From Oceanobacillus chungangensis (GTDB lineage: Bacteria > Bacillota > Bacilli > Bacillales > Amphibacillaceae), in the NCBI RefSeq assembly GCF_003369565.1, contig NZ_PIOD01000016.1, positions 22,581-86,580 on the forward strand: a stretch of 64,000 nucleotides of DNA. Reading direction: 5' to 3'. The position numbers and the translations under genes were made by a program. Shown here in pieces: positions 1 to 8,225 of the stretch. Every line of letters begins with the position of its first letter. The first letter of the stretch is position 1. A model generated the notes under the pieces. The model saw only the letters and a list, made by a program, of their open reading frames with translations. It did no database searches and was not told where the DNA came from.

Positions 1-150
1 TCCTGCTGATTTAATTTTTCTACTGGCGTTGTTTTTGTGCTCCTGCTAATATTATTTTTCTCCTGGCGATATTCTTGTGCTCCTGCTGATATTATTTTTC
101 TACTGGCGATATTCTTGTGCTCCTGCTGATAATGACTCCCCTAGTGATAT
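1..150. repeat. 40-bp tandem repeat (about 3.5 copies, 20-bp sub-period), cut by window edge
   Basis: Three 40-base units lie at 1-40, 41-80 and 81-120, and a partial fourth follows from 121. Each unit is two related 20-mers (TCCTGCTGAT... and TACTGGCGAT...) that match at about 14 of 20 positions. The unit length is not a multiple of three and both strands carry stops, so it does not look coding. The array starts before the window. Confidence 0.85.
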
Positions 151-171
151 TTACAGCCGATTTTCATCTTA

Positions 172-206
172 TAAGAAAAAGCCCGAATAGCATGGCTATC
201 CGAGCT
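172..206 (-). terminator. Rho-independent terminator of htpG
   Basis: On the minus strand AGCTCGGATAGC pairs with GCTATTCGGGCT (G-U pairs allowed) around a CAT loop and is followed by a T-rich run. It lies just after the htpG stop codon. Confidence 0.85.
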
Positions 207-228
207 CTGTCCCTTCTTATTCTTTTTT

Positions 229-2106
229 TCAAACCATCACTTTACAAATATCATTCGTAAACTCTACTGGATCATTGATTGGCAGTCCTTCAATAAGAAG
301 TGCTTGGTTGTACAGCAGGTTTGTATATAATTTCAATTTGTCTTGATCATTTGCAAAGGCATCCTTTAATGCTCCAAATACTTCATGGTCGATGTTGATT
401 TCTAATACTTTATCAGCCTTAATATTTTGATCGTCTGGCATTGCGTTAATGACTTTCTCCATCTCGATTGATATTTCGCCATCAGCCGTAATAACAACTG
501 GATGTGATTTTAATCGTTTGGATGCTCGTACATCTTTTACCTTGTCAGCCAAAATAGTTTTCATTTCTGCAAATAGGTCTTTGTTTTCTGTTTCTGCTTC
601 TTCTTTCTCTTCCTTATTCTCATCTTCAATGCCTAGGTCGCCACTTGAAACAGATTTAAATTCTTTTTCTTTGTAGCTCATTAGCATTTTAATTGCGAAC
701 TCATCGATTTCCTCTGTGAAATACAAAATTTCATAGCCTTTATCTGCGACAACCTCTGTTTGTGGAAGCTTATCAATTCGCTCATTGGAATCACCAGTAG
801 CATAATAAATATACTTTTGCTCTTCAGGCATTCTTGATACATATTCCTCTAAGGTAACCATTTTCTTTTCTGTAGAAGAATAGAAGAGAATTAAGTCTTG
901 TAATACTTCTTTATGTTGGCCAAAGTCACTGTATAGTCCGAATTTAAGCTGTTGACCAAATGATTTGTAGAACTTCTCATAGCTATCACGATCATCTCTT
1001 AATAAGCTGAGCAATTGGCTCTTAATTTTCTTGCTGATGTTTTTAGCAATAATCTGTAGTTGTCTGTCATGCTGTAGCATTTCTCTAGAAATATTAAGTG
1101 ACAAGTCTTCTGAATCTACCATCCCTTTAACGAAGCTGAAATAATCTGGAAGCAATTCAGGACTCTTCTCCATGATTAACACACCACTTGAATAAAGCTC
1201 TAGACCTTTTTCATATTCACGTGAATAGTAATTGTATGGTGCACTCTCTGGGATGAAAAGAATTGCATTATATCGTACAGTTCCATCAACACTTAGATGA
1301 ATATGTTTTAATGGCTTATCGAAACCGTAATGCTTTTCATTGTAAAAATTCTCATAGTCCTCATCTGTAAGCTCACTCTTGTTCTTTTTCCAAATCGGAA
1401 CCATCGTATTGACGGTTTGTTCTTCGACTACCTCTTCATATTCGTCTTCAGAACCTTCTTTAAGCTTACTTTCCGTTACGTCCATTTTAATTGGGTAGCG
1501 AATGAAATCGGAATACTTCTTAATGATTTGTTTCAAACGATATTCTTCCAGAAACTCATCATAGTTATCGTCTTCTGTACTTTCTTTAATTTTCAGTGTA
1601 ATTTCTGTTCCTACTTCATTTTTCTCGGCAGATTCAATTGTATAACCGTCTGAGCCAGTAGACTCCCATTTATACGCTTCATCACTATCGATTGATTTAC
1701 TTACAACCGTTACAACATCAGACACCATGAACGCCGCATAGAAACCTACACCAAATTGACCAATAATATCATGGCCATCTTTTACTTCATTTTCACTCTT
1801 AAATGTATGGGAACCACTTTTCGCAATTACGCCAAGATTACTTTCTAAATCCTCTTTCGTCATCCCAATTCCCGTATCAATGATTTTTAGTGTACGTTCG
1901 TCTTTATTTGGGACCACTTTTATGTAGTAATTCTCTTTATTAAAACTTAAATTATCATCGGTTAATGCTCGGTAATAGATTTTGTCGATTGCATCACTTG
2001 CATTGGAGATAAGCTCTCTTAGGAATACCTCACGTTGCGTATAGATAGAATTAATCATCATATCTAGTAATTTTTTCGATTCTGCTTGGAACTCTTTTTT
2101 CGCCAC
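229..2106 (-). CDS. htpG: Molecular chaperone HtpG (Hsp90 family)
   Basis: This is a cytosolic ATP-dependent Hsp90 chaperone of 625 residues, the normal family length. The N-terminal GHKL ATPase domain shows the helix around residues 31-39 (ELISNASDA), the DTGIGM motif near residue 80 and [11 protein letters not shown] near residue 115. Middle and C-terminal dimerisation domains follow. The start is GTG at 2106, reading [10 protein letters not shown], because AAGGAGAG sits about eight bases upstream. An in-frame ATG 39 bases further out lies inside the CIRCE operator and is unlikely. The gene is monocistronic, with its own promoter, CIRCE site and terminator. HrcA control is predicted, unlike B. 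subtilis htpG. Confidence 0.97.
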   Translation of the reverse strand: MAKKEFQAESKKLLDMMINSIYTQREVFLRELISNASDAIDKIYYRALTDDNLSFNKENYYIKVVPNKDERTLKIIDTGIGMTKEDLESNLGVIAKSGSHTFKSENEVKDGHDIIGQFGVGFYAAFMVSDVVTVVSKSIDSDEAYKWESTGSDGYTIESAEKNEVGTEITLKIKESTEDDNYDEFLEEYRLKQIIKKYSDFIRYPIKMDVTESKLKEGSEDEYEEVVEEQTVNTMVPIWKKNKSELTDEDYENFYNEKHYGFDKPLKHIHLSVDGTVRYNAILFIPESAPYNYYSREYEKGLELYSSGVLIMEKSPELLPDYFSFVKGMVDSEDLSLNISREMLQHDRQLQIIAKNISKKIKSQLLSLLRDDRDSYEKFYKSFGQQLKFGLYSDFGQHKEVLQDLILFYSSTEKKMVTLEEYVSRMPEEQKYIYYATGDSNERIDKLPQTEVVADKGYEILYFTEEIDEFAIKMLMSYKEKEFKSVSSGDLGIEDENKEEKEEAETENKDLFAEMKTILADKVKDVRASKRLKSHPVVITADGEISIEMEKVINAMPDDQNIKADKVLEINIDHEVFGALKDAFANDQDKLKLYTNLLYNQALLIEGLPINDPVEFTNDICKVMV

Positions 2107-2138
2107 TGCTATCTCTCCTTCAAATAAGATACTCTCCA

Positions 2139-2165
2139 TTAGCACTCTAAGATCTCGAGTGCTAA
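2139..2165 (-). promoter_or_regulatory. CIRCE operator (HrcA binding site) of htpG
   Basis: The sequence is TTAGCACTC, nine bases, then GAGTGCTAA: a perfect match to the CIRCE consensus. It lies between the predicted -10 box and the htpG GTG start, the usual position for an HrcA operator. Confidence 0.95.
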
Positions 2166-2176
2166 TCCCTATACTT

Positions 2177-2206
2177 TAAATACCATAATAATCGCTCCTG
2201 TGTCAA
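2177..2206 (-). promoter_or_regulatory. Predicted sigma-A promoter of htpG
   Basis: On the minus strand TTGACA (2206-2201) is followed after 18 bases by TATTTA (2182-2177). The CIRCE element begins about 11 bases downstream, so HrcA would block the transcription start. Confidence 0.6.
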
Positions 2207-2266
2207 TTAAATTAACTATTAATGAAATAACAGGGTATCATTAGAAATAGAAAGGTGGGAGAAGCG

Positions 2267-2862
2267 ATGTTAAAAAAGTATTTAGATAAAGCCAACTATG
2301 CAGTGGTCTTTACAGGTGCTGGTATGTCAACCGAAAGTGGGTTACCCGATTTCCGTTCATCGAACCAAGGGTTATGGAGGAAAAAGGATCCGAGTAAACT
2401 CGCCAGTACAAATGCGCTCAATGAAAATGTGAATGAATTTATTGATTTTTACCGTGAGCGAGTGCTTGGTGTCAAGGAATACAATGCTCACGAAGGACAT
2501 TATATTTTAGCAGATTGGGAAAGGCGCGGGATTATCCAGTCAATTATCACACAAAATGTCGATGGTTTTCATCAGCAGGCTGGAAGTAAGCGAGTGGCAG
2601 AGCTTCATGGTACATTACAAAAGCTCCATTGCCAGAAGAAGCGTTTCAATTTGCATTAACTGAAACGGAAAAAGCAGATTTATTTATTGTTTTAGGTTCT
2701 TCTCTAACGGTAACACCAGCAAATCAATTCCCGCTTATCGCTAAAGAAAATGGCGCGAAATTAGTCATTGTTAATCAGGAAAAAACAGAAATGGACCAGT
2801 ATGCAGACCTTGTTATTCATGACAAAATGATTGGCAGCTTATTAAAAGAACTGGATGGCTAA
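2267..2862 (+). pseudogene. SIR2-family NAD-dependent deacetylase, disrupted by internal deletion
   Basis: The first part, from ATG 2267 (SD AAAGGTGG), has the sirtuin NAD-binding motifs GAGMSTESGLPDFRS and TQNVDGFHQQAG and reaches the end of HGTLQKLHC. The frame then runs to a stop at about 2659. The C-terminal half (LPEEAF..., IVLGSSLTVTPANQFP) continues in another frame from about 2629 to 2862. Intact bacterial sirtuins of this type have roughly 45 residues between these parts, carrying three of the four zinc-binding cysteines. Deletion plus frameshift therefore removes the zinc module, and an active enzyme is unlikely. A sequencing error alone would not explain the missing residues. Confidence 0.85.
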
Positions 2863-2884
2863 TCTGCCAATCCAGTTCTTTTAA
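2844..2884 (+). terminator. Terminator overlapping the end of the SIR2 pseudogene
   Basis: AAAGAACTGGAT and ATCCAGTTCTTT form a stem with short inner GGC/GCC pairing, followed by TTTT. The upstream arm contains the last codons of the pseudogene. Confidence 0.8.
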
Positions 2885-2897
2885 GGATATTTGAAAC

Positions 2898-3197
2898 CTA
2901 TACCTCTACTTCATCTTCCCAATCAAGCATTCCGCCTGCCATGTTGGTTACATTATAGCCCTCAGCTTCTAGAAACGCACTTGCTCTGCCGCTTCTTGCT
3001 CCCGAACGACATACCATGTAATATTGCTTCTCTTTGCTTAGCTCATTTAACCGATCAGGTAACTCTCCTAGAGGAATATGAGTTGCCCCAGGGATTTTCC
3101 CTTGTGCCACTTCTTCATCTTCGCGAACATCAATAATATTTAATGACTCTCCGTCATTTAATTTTTTTGCTAATTCTGTTGCTGTAATCTCTTGCAT
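2898..3197 (-). CDS. Single-domain rhodanese-like sulfurtransferase
   Basis: This 99-residue cytosolic protein is one rhodanese domain. It has the IIDVRE motif near residues 21-26, the IPGATHIPLGEL segment, and a catalytic loop CRSGARS with Cys63 as the predicted persulfide-carrying residue. Single-domain rhodaneses transfer sulfane sulfur from persulfides or thiosulfate to thiol acceptors. GGAGG lies nine bases before the ATG. The gene is followed on the same strand by nothing, and a CstR-family regulator gene lies 410 bases upstream on the same strand, with a repeat element between. Rhodanese plus CstR-type regulator is a recurring sulfide/persulfide-response pairing in Firmicutes, so a role in persulfide handling is inferred. 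Confidence 0.9.
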   Translation of the reverse strand: MQEITATELAKKLNDGESLNIIDVREDEEVAQGKIPGATHIPLGELPDRLNELSKEKQYYMVCRSGARSGRASAFLEAEGYNVTNMAGGMLDWEDEVEV

Positions 3198-3301
3198 TAC
3201 TTCTTGCCTCCAGTTATCTTTTCTTGATTTATATAGTAAAACTATATTTGTTTCGAAATGTTTATTGGTTTTATATAAAGTGCAGACTAGTTTAGTGTTT
3301 A

Positions 3302-3415
3302 GGAATCTCAGGCTAGTCGCTCTAGGAATACACTACGCTTTTCGCGGGGAGCTGGTGAGCCTAGGCTCTTCTTCCCACAGAAGTCTCCCTGTATTTCTTC
3401 CGCTAGGCTAGTGCA
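3302..3415 (+). repeat. Interspersed intergenic repeat, family 1, copy A
   Basis: The copy runs from a GCTCTAGGAATACAC-type left end through the core GCGGGGAGCTGGTGAGCC to a GTATTTCTTCCGCTAGG right end, an imperfect inverted repeat. A weaker GTTGATTGCAG-like tail follows near 3458, as in the longer copies at 11.4 and 23.8 kb. It fills most of the 409-base gap between the rhodanese and CstR-like genes. No gene is seen in that gap. Confidence 0.75.
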
Positions 3416-3606
3416 AAAACTAATGAAAACAGTATGACTTACCCACTAACTATCGACGTTGATTGCAGCAAAATACTGGTAACTCATATGTGAATAGCAA
3501 CTGCTGGCCAGATCAGAAATCACAATTAAAATTAGTCCACACTCTATCTCTGCTGTGACTTAATCAATGCAGTGGTCTTTTGAAATAAACTTAAAGCTAA
3601 AAAAAT

Positions 3607-3867
3607 CTATCTACTTTTCACTAACAAATTAACCGCTTCTTGCACGAAATCTTCAGGACTTTTTCCGTTTTCTTCTTCATCACGAATGCTTTGCTCTAAA
3701 TTTTGAGTGACGATAAGCGCAGCGGTACGATCCAATGCATTTCTAGCCGCTGTTAACTGTGTAATCACATCTTTAACTTCCTTTTCCTCTTCCATCATTC
3801 TTAAAGCACCTCTCACTTGCCCTTCGATACGCTTCATTCTGTTAGTCACTTTTTCATTATACTTCAT
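3607..3867 (-). CDS. CsoR/CstR-family (DUF156) transcriptional regulator lacking the reactive cysteines
   Basis: This is an 86-residue all-helical DNA-binding protein of the CsoR/RcnR/CstR family. It aligns without gaps to staphylococcal CstR, including the shared end EAVNLLVKS. CstR represses sulfide-oxidation genes and is relieved when Cys31 and Cys60 are crosslinked by per/polysulfides. Here residue 31 is Val (KEVKDVITQL) and residue 60 is Ser (NLEQSI), and the protein contains no cysteine at all. The metal ligands of CsoR are also absent. It is therefore a likely DNA-binding protein that cannot sense by the known chemistry. The nearest same-strand gene downstream encodes a rhodanese. The family call is firm; the loss of sensing is inferred. 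Confidence 0.9.
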   Translation of the reverse strand: MKYNEKVTNRMKRIEGQVRGALRMMEEEKEVKDVITQLTAARNALDRTAALIVTQNLEQSIRDEEENGKSPEDFVQEAVNLLVKSR

Positions 3868-3948
3868 TCTACACTTCTCCCTTATCCCTTGATGTGAAGA
3901 ACCTAAGTAGTACTTGAAATTATATACAGAAGACGGTACAGGTATGGA

Positions 3949-3978
3949 AAAGAACCCCTAGTTATAAGAGATTCTTTT
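3949..3978 (-). terminator. Terminator downstream of ypjP
   Basis: On the minus strand AAAGAATCTC pairs with GGGGTTCTTT (two G-U pairs) around a nine-base loop, followed by T's. Confidence 0.65.
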
Positions 3979-3994
3979 CTTTCATCTATAATAG

Positions 3995-4609
3995 CTATGC
4001 CATCCATTTTGGTGGTGTATTTTTATCCCAGAATATCTCGCCAATTTCATGATGTTCCTTGAAACCGTCCTTGCTTAAATGGTAATGGAAATTAAAATAA
4101 TACCCATCCAATGGACGATTATCACGGCGAACATGGAATCTTGCAACATCCTGTTCATTTAAATGATCGTATACGTGAAAGATTTTTTCTCCGTATCCTT
4201 TCGTTGGTTGTTCGGTAATTGCATAATAACGAGACACATCTTCATCTGCATCTTGCATTATCGATTGTAGTGCCATTTCAATATTAGGTAAGATAAATGC
4301 AGTAAAATCATCCTCTACATGATCTGCAATTCTAGGTCCGAATTTAGTAATCGTTTGGTCCTTTGCCTTTTCAATTAGGCTATGAATATAGTAATCCCTA
4401 TCATAAGGGTTGTCCTTATTAAGCCAAGAATCAACTTCCGCTTCTTCCCTTACCTCTGCAGTGGAGGTTGAAACGGCTTCCTCTGCTTTTGATGCAACAC
4501 TATCCTTACTCTCTTCTGCATCAACTTGCAATAATTCAGTTGGAACATATATGCCTAATGTAGCAACCGTAACTAGGGCTACTAAAATTTTCCTCATCCA
4601 TAGCTTCAT
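3995..4609 (-). CDS. ypjP: YpjP-like secreted/anchored protein of unknown function
   Basis: This 204-residue protein begins MKLWMRKILVALVTVATLGIY, the conserved N-terminal hydrophobic segment of B. subtilis YpjP. An acidic low-complexity linker (about residues 30-60) and a conserved C-terminal domain with FNFHYHLSKDGFKEHHEIGEI follow. AAGGGG precedes the ATG. The function of the family is not known. The N-terminus suggests export or membrane anchoring. The gene stands alone, with a terminator behind it. Confidence 0.85.
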   Translation of the reverse strand: MKLWMRKILVALVTVATLGIYVPTELLQVDAEESKDSVASKAEEAVSTSTAEVREEAEVDSWLNKDNPYDRDYYIHSLIEKAKDQTITKFGPRIADHVEDDFTAFILPNIEMALQSIMQDADEDVSRYYAITEQPTKGYGEKIFHVYDHLNEQDVARFHVRRDNRPLDGYYFNFHYHLSKDGFKEHHEIGEIFWDKNTPPKWMA

Positions 4610-4968
4610 TTTAAAAGTCCCCTTTATTTGTAAGCACTTACTAGAATTTTACCATGTTAGAAATAGATGTCTATCATTTTCTCAATTTTTTACTGAAAAT
4701 TAATACTTTAGTAATAGGTTTAATCCACTATAATCCTGCTTAATCTATATATGCCATCTTTTCAAAATGCATATACCCTAAATTGAATTGCTAGATTCTC
4801 CGGCATGAACTTAAAGACAATAATCAATAATAATATATTAATTATAACATGGGGTTAATGATTTATACCGTACAGACTGCCATTTTTTCGACAATTTGAA
4901 TTTACATAATCCTTATTGTTTATATTAATGTTACAGATCGTGAAAATTAAGATACAGTTTTCGAAAAC
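4610..4968. other. Intergenic region with no gene seen
   Basis: AT-rich sequence upstream of ypjP. There is a palindrome-like GTAAGCACTTAC at about 4631-4642, close to the ypjP start. I see no ORF with a ribosome binding site and no RNA motif that I recognise. Confidence 0.5.
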
Positions 4969-5026
4969 AAAAAGGCCTTAATGTAAAGTAGCCCGTATCT
5001 GTTCTACTTTTACATGAAGGCCTTTT
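4969..5026 (-). terminator. Strong terminator of the catechol dioxygenase gene (bidirectional shape)
   Basis: AAAAGGCCTT plus ATGTAAAGTAG pairs with CTACTTTTACAT plus AAGGCCTTTT, a stem of more than 18 pairs with T's on both sides. Confidence 0.9.
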
Positions 5027-5051
5027 AGAGTGTCACTCTTATACGGCTAGC

Positions 5052-6029
5052 TTATTTCCCTAAAATAGCTGGCTCTTTTATTTGAGGTGTTCCATATCTA
5101 AAGTACTCTGCTGGAAGTGGAGCACCATACCAAATAATTGCCTTTTCCACTTCTTCTTCTGTCCATGCAACCGGCTCCCAATTCGGGTCAAAAATTAAGT
5201 ATCCTGCATCACCAAACAATTCAACACGATTTCCGCCAGGCTCAATTACATAAAGGAAATTTGCTTGACTGATACCGTGTTTTCCAGGTCCTGCTTCGAT
5301 TTGAATGCCATTTTCTACACATAGATCCGATAGATCATTTAAATGTTGCGGATAGCCATACCAATAGCAAACATGGTGTAATCTGCCCTTACCTCCCATT
5401 GCATCTCCCAGAAATGCAAGCTCATGTACTAGTGGACTTACACTCAACCATGCAGCACCATCTGTCCCGTCCTTCTTTACTAAATGCTCACGTAAACGAA
5501 AACCAAGTTCATCCATCATGAATTGCTTGTTCGACGTTGGATCGTTAGCAAGTAAATTGACGTGATCCAGCCTACGTACTGGAACACCATTTAAAGGACG
5601 CTTTTGTGGCCGGTTCTTCAATTTTGTCGTTTGTCCTTCAGGTGCTTGATAATACTCCACATCCCAGAGAATCTCCATATTATGTCCATCTGGTGTGACA
5701 AATTGGTATGCATCACCATGACCATGATCTCCATCAATCCATCCTTTGCCATAGCCCGATTTCGTTAAAGCCTCAACACGACGTTCCAAAGCTTGCTTCG
5801 AGCTTGCCCGCCAGCCAACATGTCCTAAGCCTGGTTGTTTTCCTTCCGTCACCTTCAGAGTATGATGATAAAAATCCTCATACGCACGTAAGTATACAGA
5901 TTGACCTTCTCTTTTCGTTTCACTCATCCCCAGTAACTCTTTGAAGAACCATAGTGTTTTGTCAGGCTCCGGTGTAAAAATCTCCACATGTGCTAATTGC
6001 GCGACATCAAAAATTTGTTCTTTCTCCAT
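5052..6029 (-). CDS. Catechol 2,3-dioxygenase (extradiol, VOC superfamily)
   Basis: This is a 325-residue extradiol ring-cleavage dioxygenase with two VOC modules. The N-terminal module (about 8-125) is the non-catalytic half. The C-terminal module (about 152-285) carries the predicted Fe(II) ligands His155 (RRLDHVNLL), His218/219 (LHHVCYW) and Glu270 (GGNRVELFG). Such enzymes convert catechol or a substituted catechol to a semialdehyde. GGGGAGGAAT precedes the ATG. No other meta-cleavage genes (hydrolase, dehydrogenase, hydratase) lie nearby, so the physiological substrate is unclear. A cre-like site sits 37-50 bases upstream, suggesting CcpA repression. The family call is firm; substrate specificity is not determined. 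Confidence 0.9.
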   Translation of the reverse strand: MEKEQIFDVAQLAHVEIFTPEPDKTLWFFKELLGMSETKREGQSVYLRAYEDFYHHTLKVTEGKQPGLGHVGWRASSKQALERRVEALTKSGYGKGWIDGDHGHGDAYQFVTPDGHNMEILWDVEYYQAPEGQTTKLKNRPQKRPLNGVPVRRLDHVNLLANDPTSNKQFMMDELGFRLREHLVKKDGTDGAAWLSVSPLVHELAFLGDAMGGKGRLHHVCYWYGYPQHLNDLSDLCVENGIQIEAGPGKHGISQANFLYVIEPGGNRVELFGDAGYLIFDPNWEPVAWTEEEVEKAIIWYGAPLPAEYFRYGTPQIKEPAILGK

Positions 6030-6065
6030 TGTAATTCCTCCCCTGTATAAATTACAAAACCATTT

Positions 6066-6079
6066 CGTAATCGCTTACA
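6066..6079 (-). promoter_or_regulatory. cre-like site upstream of the catechol dioxygenase
   Basis: On the minus strand TGTAAGCGATTACG matches the cre consensus TGNAANCGNWWNCA at all fixed positions except the final A. It lies in the predicted promoter region of the gene starting at 6029. Confidence 0.45.
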
Positions 6080-6348
6080 TTTTATCTTTTAAAGCTAATT
6101 ACCGATTTAATAATTCCGTACTAATTACATTAGAAAACGGGTTACTAATCTATGATGGTTTCCAGCAACAACTATAACATGTTCTTCACACTATAAATTC
6201 ACTTCAGAGTTATCCGTCTGTGGAATTTATATGGCTGAATGATCCTTACTTAATCTCATTATATGAGAATAAATATTAGAAAAAAGACGGCAGTTCCTCT
6301 ATGCGGAACCAATACACAAAAGTTTTAATTTAGTAAAAGTAATAATAA

Positions 6349-6400
6349 AAACTGTGCTTTCAACTGTCCGACGGTAATCTAACAATTGAAAGCACAGTTA
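6349..6400 (-). terminator. Hairpin terminator downstream of the phnE-like remnant
   Basis: AACTGTGCTTTCAA and TTGAAAGCACAGTT form a 14-bp perfect stem, with an A-run on the plus side giving T's on the minus strand. It is probably the surviving terminator of the decayed operon upstream on the minus strand. Confidence 0.75.
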
Positions 6401-6450
6401 AATTCTTACTGCGTGACACCAGATTTGCTGTATTGCAGTAGTATTAGAGA

Positions 6451-6660
6451 TTATTTCAACCCGCTTGAAGAACCGTTATTTCTCAGCATCAATGAACAAC
6501 TAAGAATTAAAATTGCGTAGGTAATGAAGCCGACTTCACGCAGATCAAAATAGAATCCAGATGCCATGAATAACTCAAAACCAATTCCACCTGCTCCTGC
6601 AGCTGCTCCCATCGCTACAGCAACACCGAAATTTATCTCGAAGCGTAAGAAGACCCATGA
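6451..6660 (-). pseudogene. C-terminal remnant of a PhnE-type phosphonate ABC transporter permease
   Basis: Reading the minus strand from about 6660 to the stop at 6451-6453 gives about 68 codons. They include FLRFEINFGVAVAMG, then GAGGIGFELFMASG and REVGFITYAILIL. The RFEIN...GAGGIGFEL pattern is the conserved C-terminal part of phosphonate ABC permeases (PhnE). An in-frame stop lies just upstream and the rest of the gene is absent. A family-1 repeat (copy B) begins about 30 bases further upstream. The gene fragment is inferred by motif memory, not by alignment. Confidence 0.6.
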
Positions 6661-6689
6661 CTCATTTGTTATTATTTATCGCTATTGAT

Positions 6690-6975
6690 TCAAGCTGCGA
6701 AGTAGGCGCAAGGTTGATTTCCACTGCGGACATAAGGGATGTATTGCTGCCTCATCTTATATTGGGATAGATAAATAGTAGCAAACGCACTAGCGGAAGA
6801 AATACACGAAGACTCCTCGAAAATAAAGTCCCTTTTGTCTAATTGCGATGTAACGTTACCAAAGCTTTCCCTGTCCTGCGGGAAGAAGAGCCTAGGTGAG
6901 ACTTCGCAGCGCAACAGCACAAGAAGGCTCACCAGTTCACCGGGGAAAGCGTAGTGTATTTCTGCAGCCACAGTC
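6690..6975 (-). repeat. Interspersed intergenic repeat, family 1, copy B (long form)
   Basis: Read on the minus strand it starts GAAATACACTACGC, has CTGGTGAGCC, a CAGGACAGGGAAAGC / GGTAACGTTACATCGC insert and GTGTATTTCTTCCGCTAG. It then runs to a CGCCTACTTCGCAGC tail at 6690. The insert is shared with copy C at 11.5 kb and missing from copies A and E. Confidence 0.8.
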
Positions 6976-7109
6976 AAAGACGCAATATCATCTTAAGTCA
7001 GTTCACAGTTTATTTTCTCATTGCATAAGCCCAAAAAAAGGAAAATAAATAACTTAGGGCGAATGATATACATTAAGAAAGAATATCAGAGGGGTGAGGA
7101 GCTGGGAAA

Positions 7110-7556
7110 ATGAATCGATTAAATTTAATAACTTTAGGGGTAAAGGACATGGTAGAGTCACTTAAGTTTTACCGGGATGGGCTTAGATTTCAAGTAGTTG
7201 TACATGGAGAAGAAACGAATCCAGATGTTATTTTCTTCAATAATGATGGTACAAAAATTTCACTGTTTCCGATTGAACACTTAGTTAAGGACATCAGTGA
7301 AGAAAATCCACCAGTTGTTGCAGATGGATTTGGTGGCATTGCACTCGCCTATAACGGCAAATCTAAAGAAGAAGTCGATGAAGTGTTTGCGTTAGCAGAA
7401 AAAGCTGGTGCTAAAATCGTTAAGAAACCTGAAACGGTATTCTGGGGTGGCTATAGTGGATACTTTCAGGATCCCAATGGATTCTACTGGGAGGTTGCAT
7501 TTGGAGAAGACTGGGCATTCGATGAGAATGACATGCTAATTGTAAGCAATAATTAA
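7110..7556 (+). CDS. VOC-family (glyoxalase-like) protein
   Basis: This 148-residue protein has two beta-alpha-beta-beta-beta half modules typical of the vicinal oxygen chelate fold. It opens RLNLITLGVKDMVESLKFYRDGL, and the second module ends FQDPNGFYWEVAFGEDW with the conserved Glu. GAGGAGCTGGGAAA precedes the ATG. Members include glyoxalases, bleomycin-type resistance proteins and dioxygenases; the substrate cannot be told from sequence. A cell-wall L,D-transpeptidase gene follows 75 bases downstream on the same strand and may be cotranscribed, since no terminator is seen between. Confidence 0.85.
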   Translation: MNRLNLITLGVKDMVESLKFYRDGLRFQVVVHGEETNPDVIFFNNDGTKISLFPIEHLVKDISEENPPVVADGFGGIALAYNGKSKEEVDEVFALAEKAGAKIVKKPETVFWGGYSGYFQDPNGFYWEVAFGEDWAFDENDMLIVSNN

Positions 7557-7630
7557 TCTGTTCATAAAGAAGTGTCATTACTAGGCAACTATCATATAAA
7601 TGAGGTAAATGATGCTAAAAGGGTGACACG

Positions 7631-7966
7631 ATGACACTTTGGATTGACATTTCAGTTAGTAATCATCAACTAAAGCTTTATGATGCAAGTACACTGCTTA
7701 AAACATATCCAATTGCAGTTGGAAAAATATTGACAGTTACACCTACAGGAAATTACATGATTGTTAACAAGGAGGAAAATCCCGGAGGACCATTTGGTGT
7801 ATTGTGGATGGGTTTATCAAAGCAGCATTACGGGATACACGGTACGAATGATCCTTCCTCAATCGGCAAATCTGTTTCACATGGCTGTATCAGAATGTAT
7901 AACGATGATGTGGTAGAATTATCAAACATGGTTCCACTTGGTACAAATGTCTACATTCATTCTTAA
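7631..7966 (+). CDS. L,D-transpeptidase (YkuD domain)
   Basis: A 111-residue single YkuD domain. The catalytic motif [15 protein letters not shown] places the nucleophile at Cys86 with His84. A further conserved motif [12 protein letters not shown] lies at about residues 68-79. YkuD enzymes make 3-3 crosslinks in peptidoglycan or attach proteins to it. This protein has neither a recognisable signal peptide nor LysM repeats, as in small bacillar members such as YciB-type proteins, so its export route is unclear. AGGGTG precedes the ATG. Confidence 0.92.
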   Translation: MTLWIDISVSNHQLKLYDASTLLKTYPIAVGKILTVTPTGNYMIVNKEENPGGPFGVLWMGLSKQHYGIHGTNDPSSIGKSVSHGCIRMYNDDVVELSNMVPLGTNVYIHS

Positions 7967-7987
7967 TTTTTTCATTTGAATGGTTTA

Positions 7988-8021
7988 AACAGGTGAACAG
8001 CTCCTAATCTGTTCGCCTGTC
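7988..8021 (+). terminator. Hairpin after the L,D-transpeptidase gene
   Basis: ACAGGTGAACAG pairs with CTGTTCGCCTGT around an eight-base loop. The following run is only weakly T-rich. Confidence 0.55.
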
Positions 8022-8225
8022 TGTTGTGCACAGCTTCTCCTAGAAAGCTACGTTAGCTCCTGAAGCGATACCTAATATCTGTTTAATAAAGCTTCGTTCC
8101 ATATGCTAATAACCGCTCCCTTTCCTTCAGCATAAAAGGCTCTATCCACCTATTCTTTATTTACTAACATCCAGGTAGAATATTCGATTATAATTAGATT
8201 ATTGAAATAGGAGGAGGGGAATGGA

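Noticed and set aside
1-150. Possible CRISPR array
   Set aside because: The units are contiguous with no unique spacers, so this is a tandem repeat, not CRISPR; no cas gene is seen.
4631-4642. cre-like palindrome near the ypjP start
   Set aside because: It lacks the central CG of cre and lies too near the start codon to be convincing; kept only as a note in the intergenic entry.
6690-6977. 95-codon open frame on the minus strand
   Set aside because: It is entirely inside repeat copy B; the translation reflects the repeat sequence.
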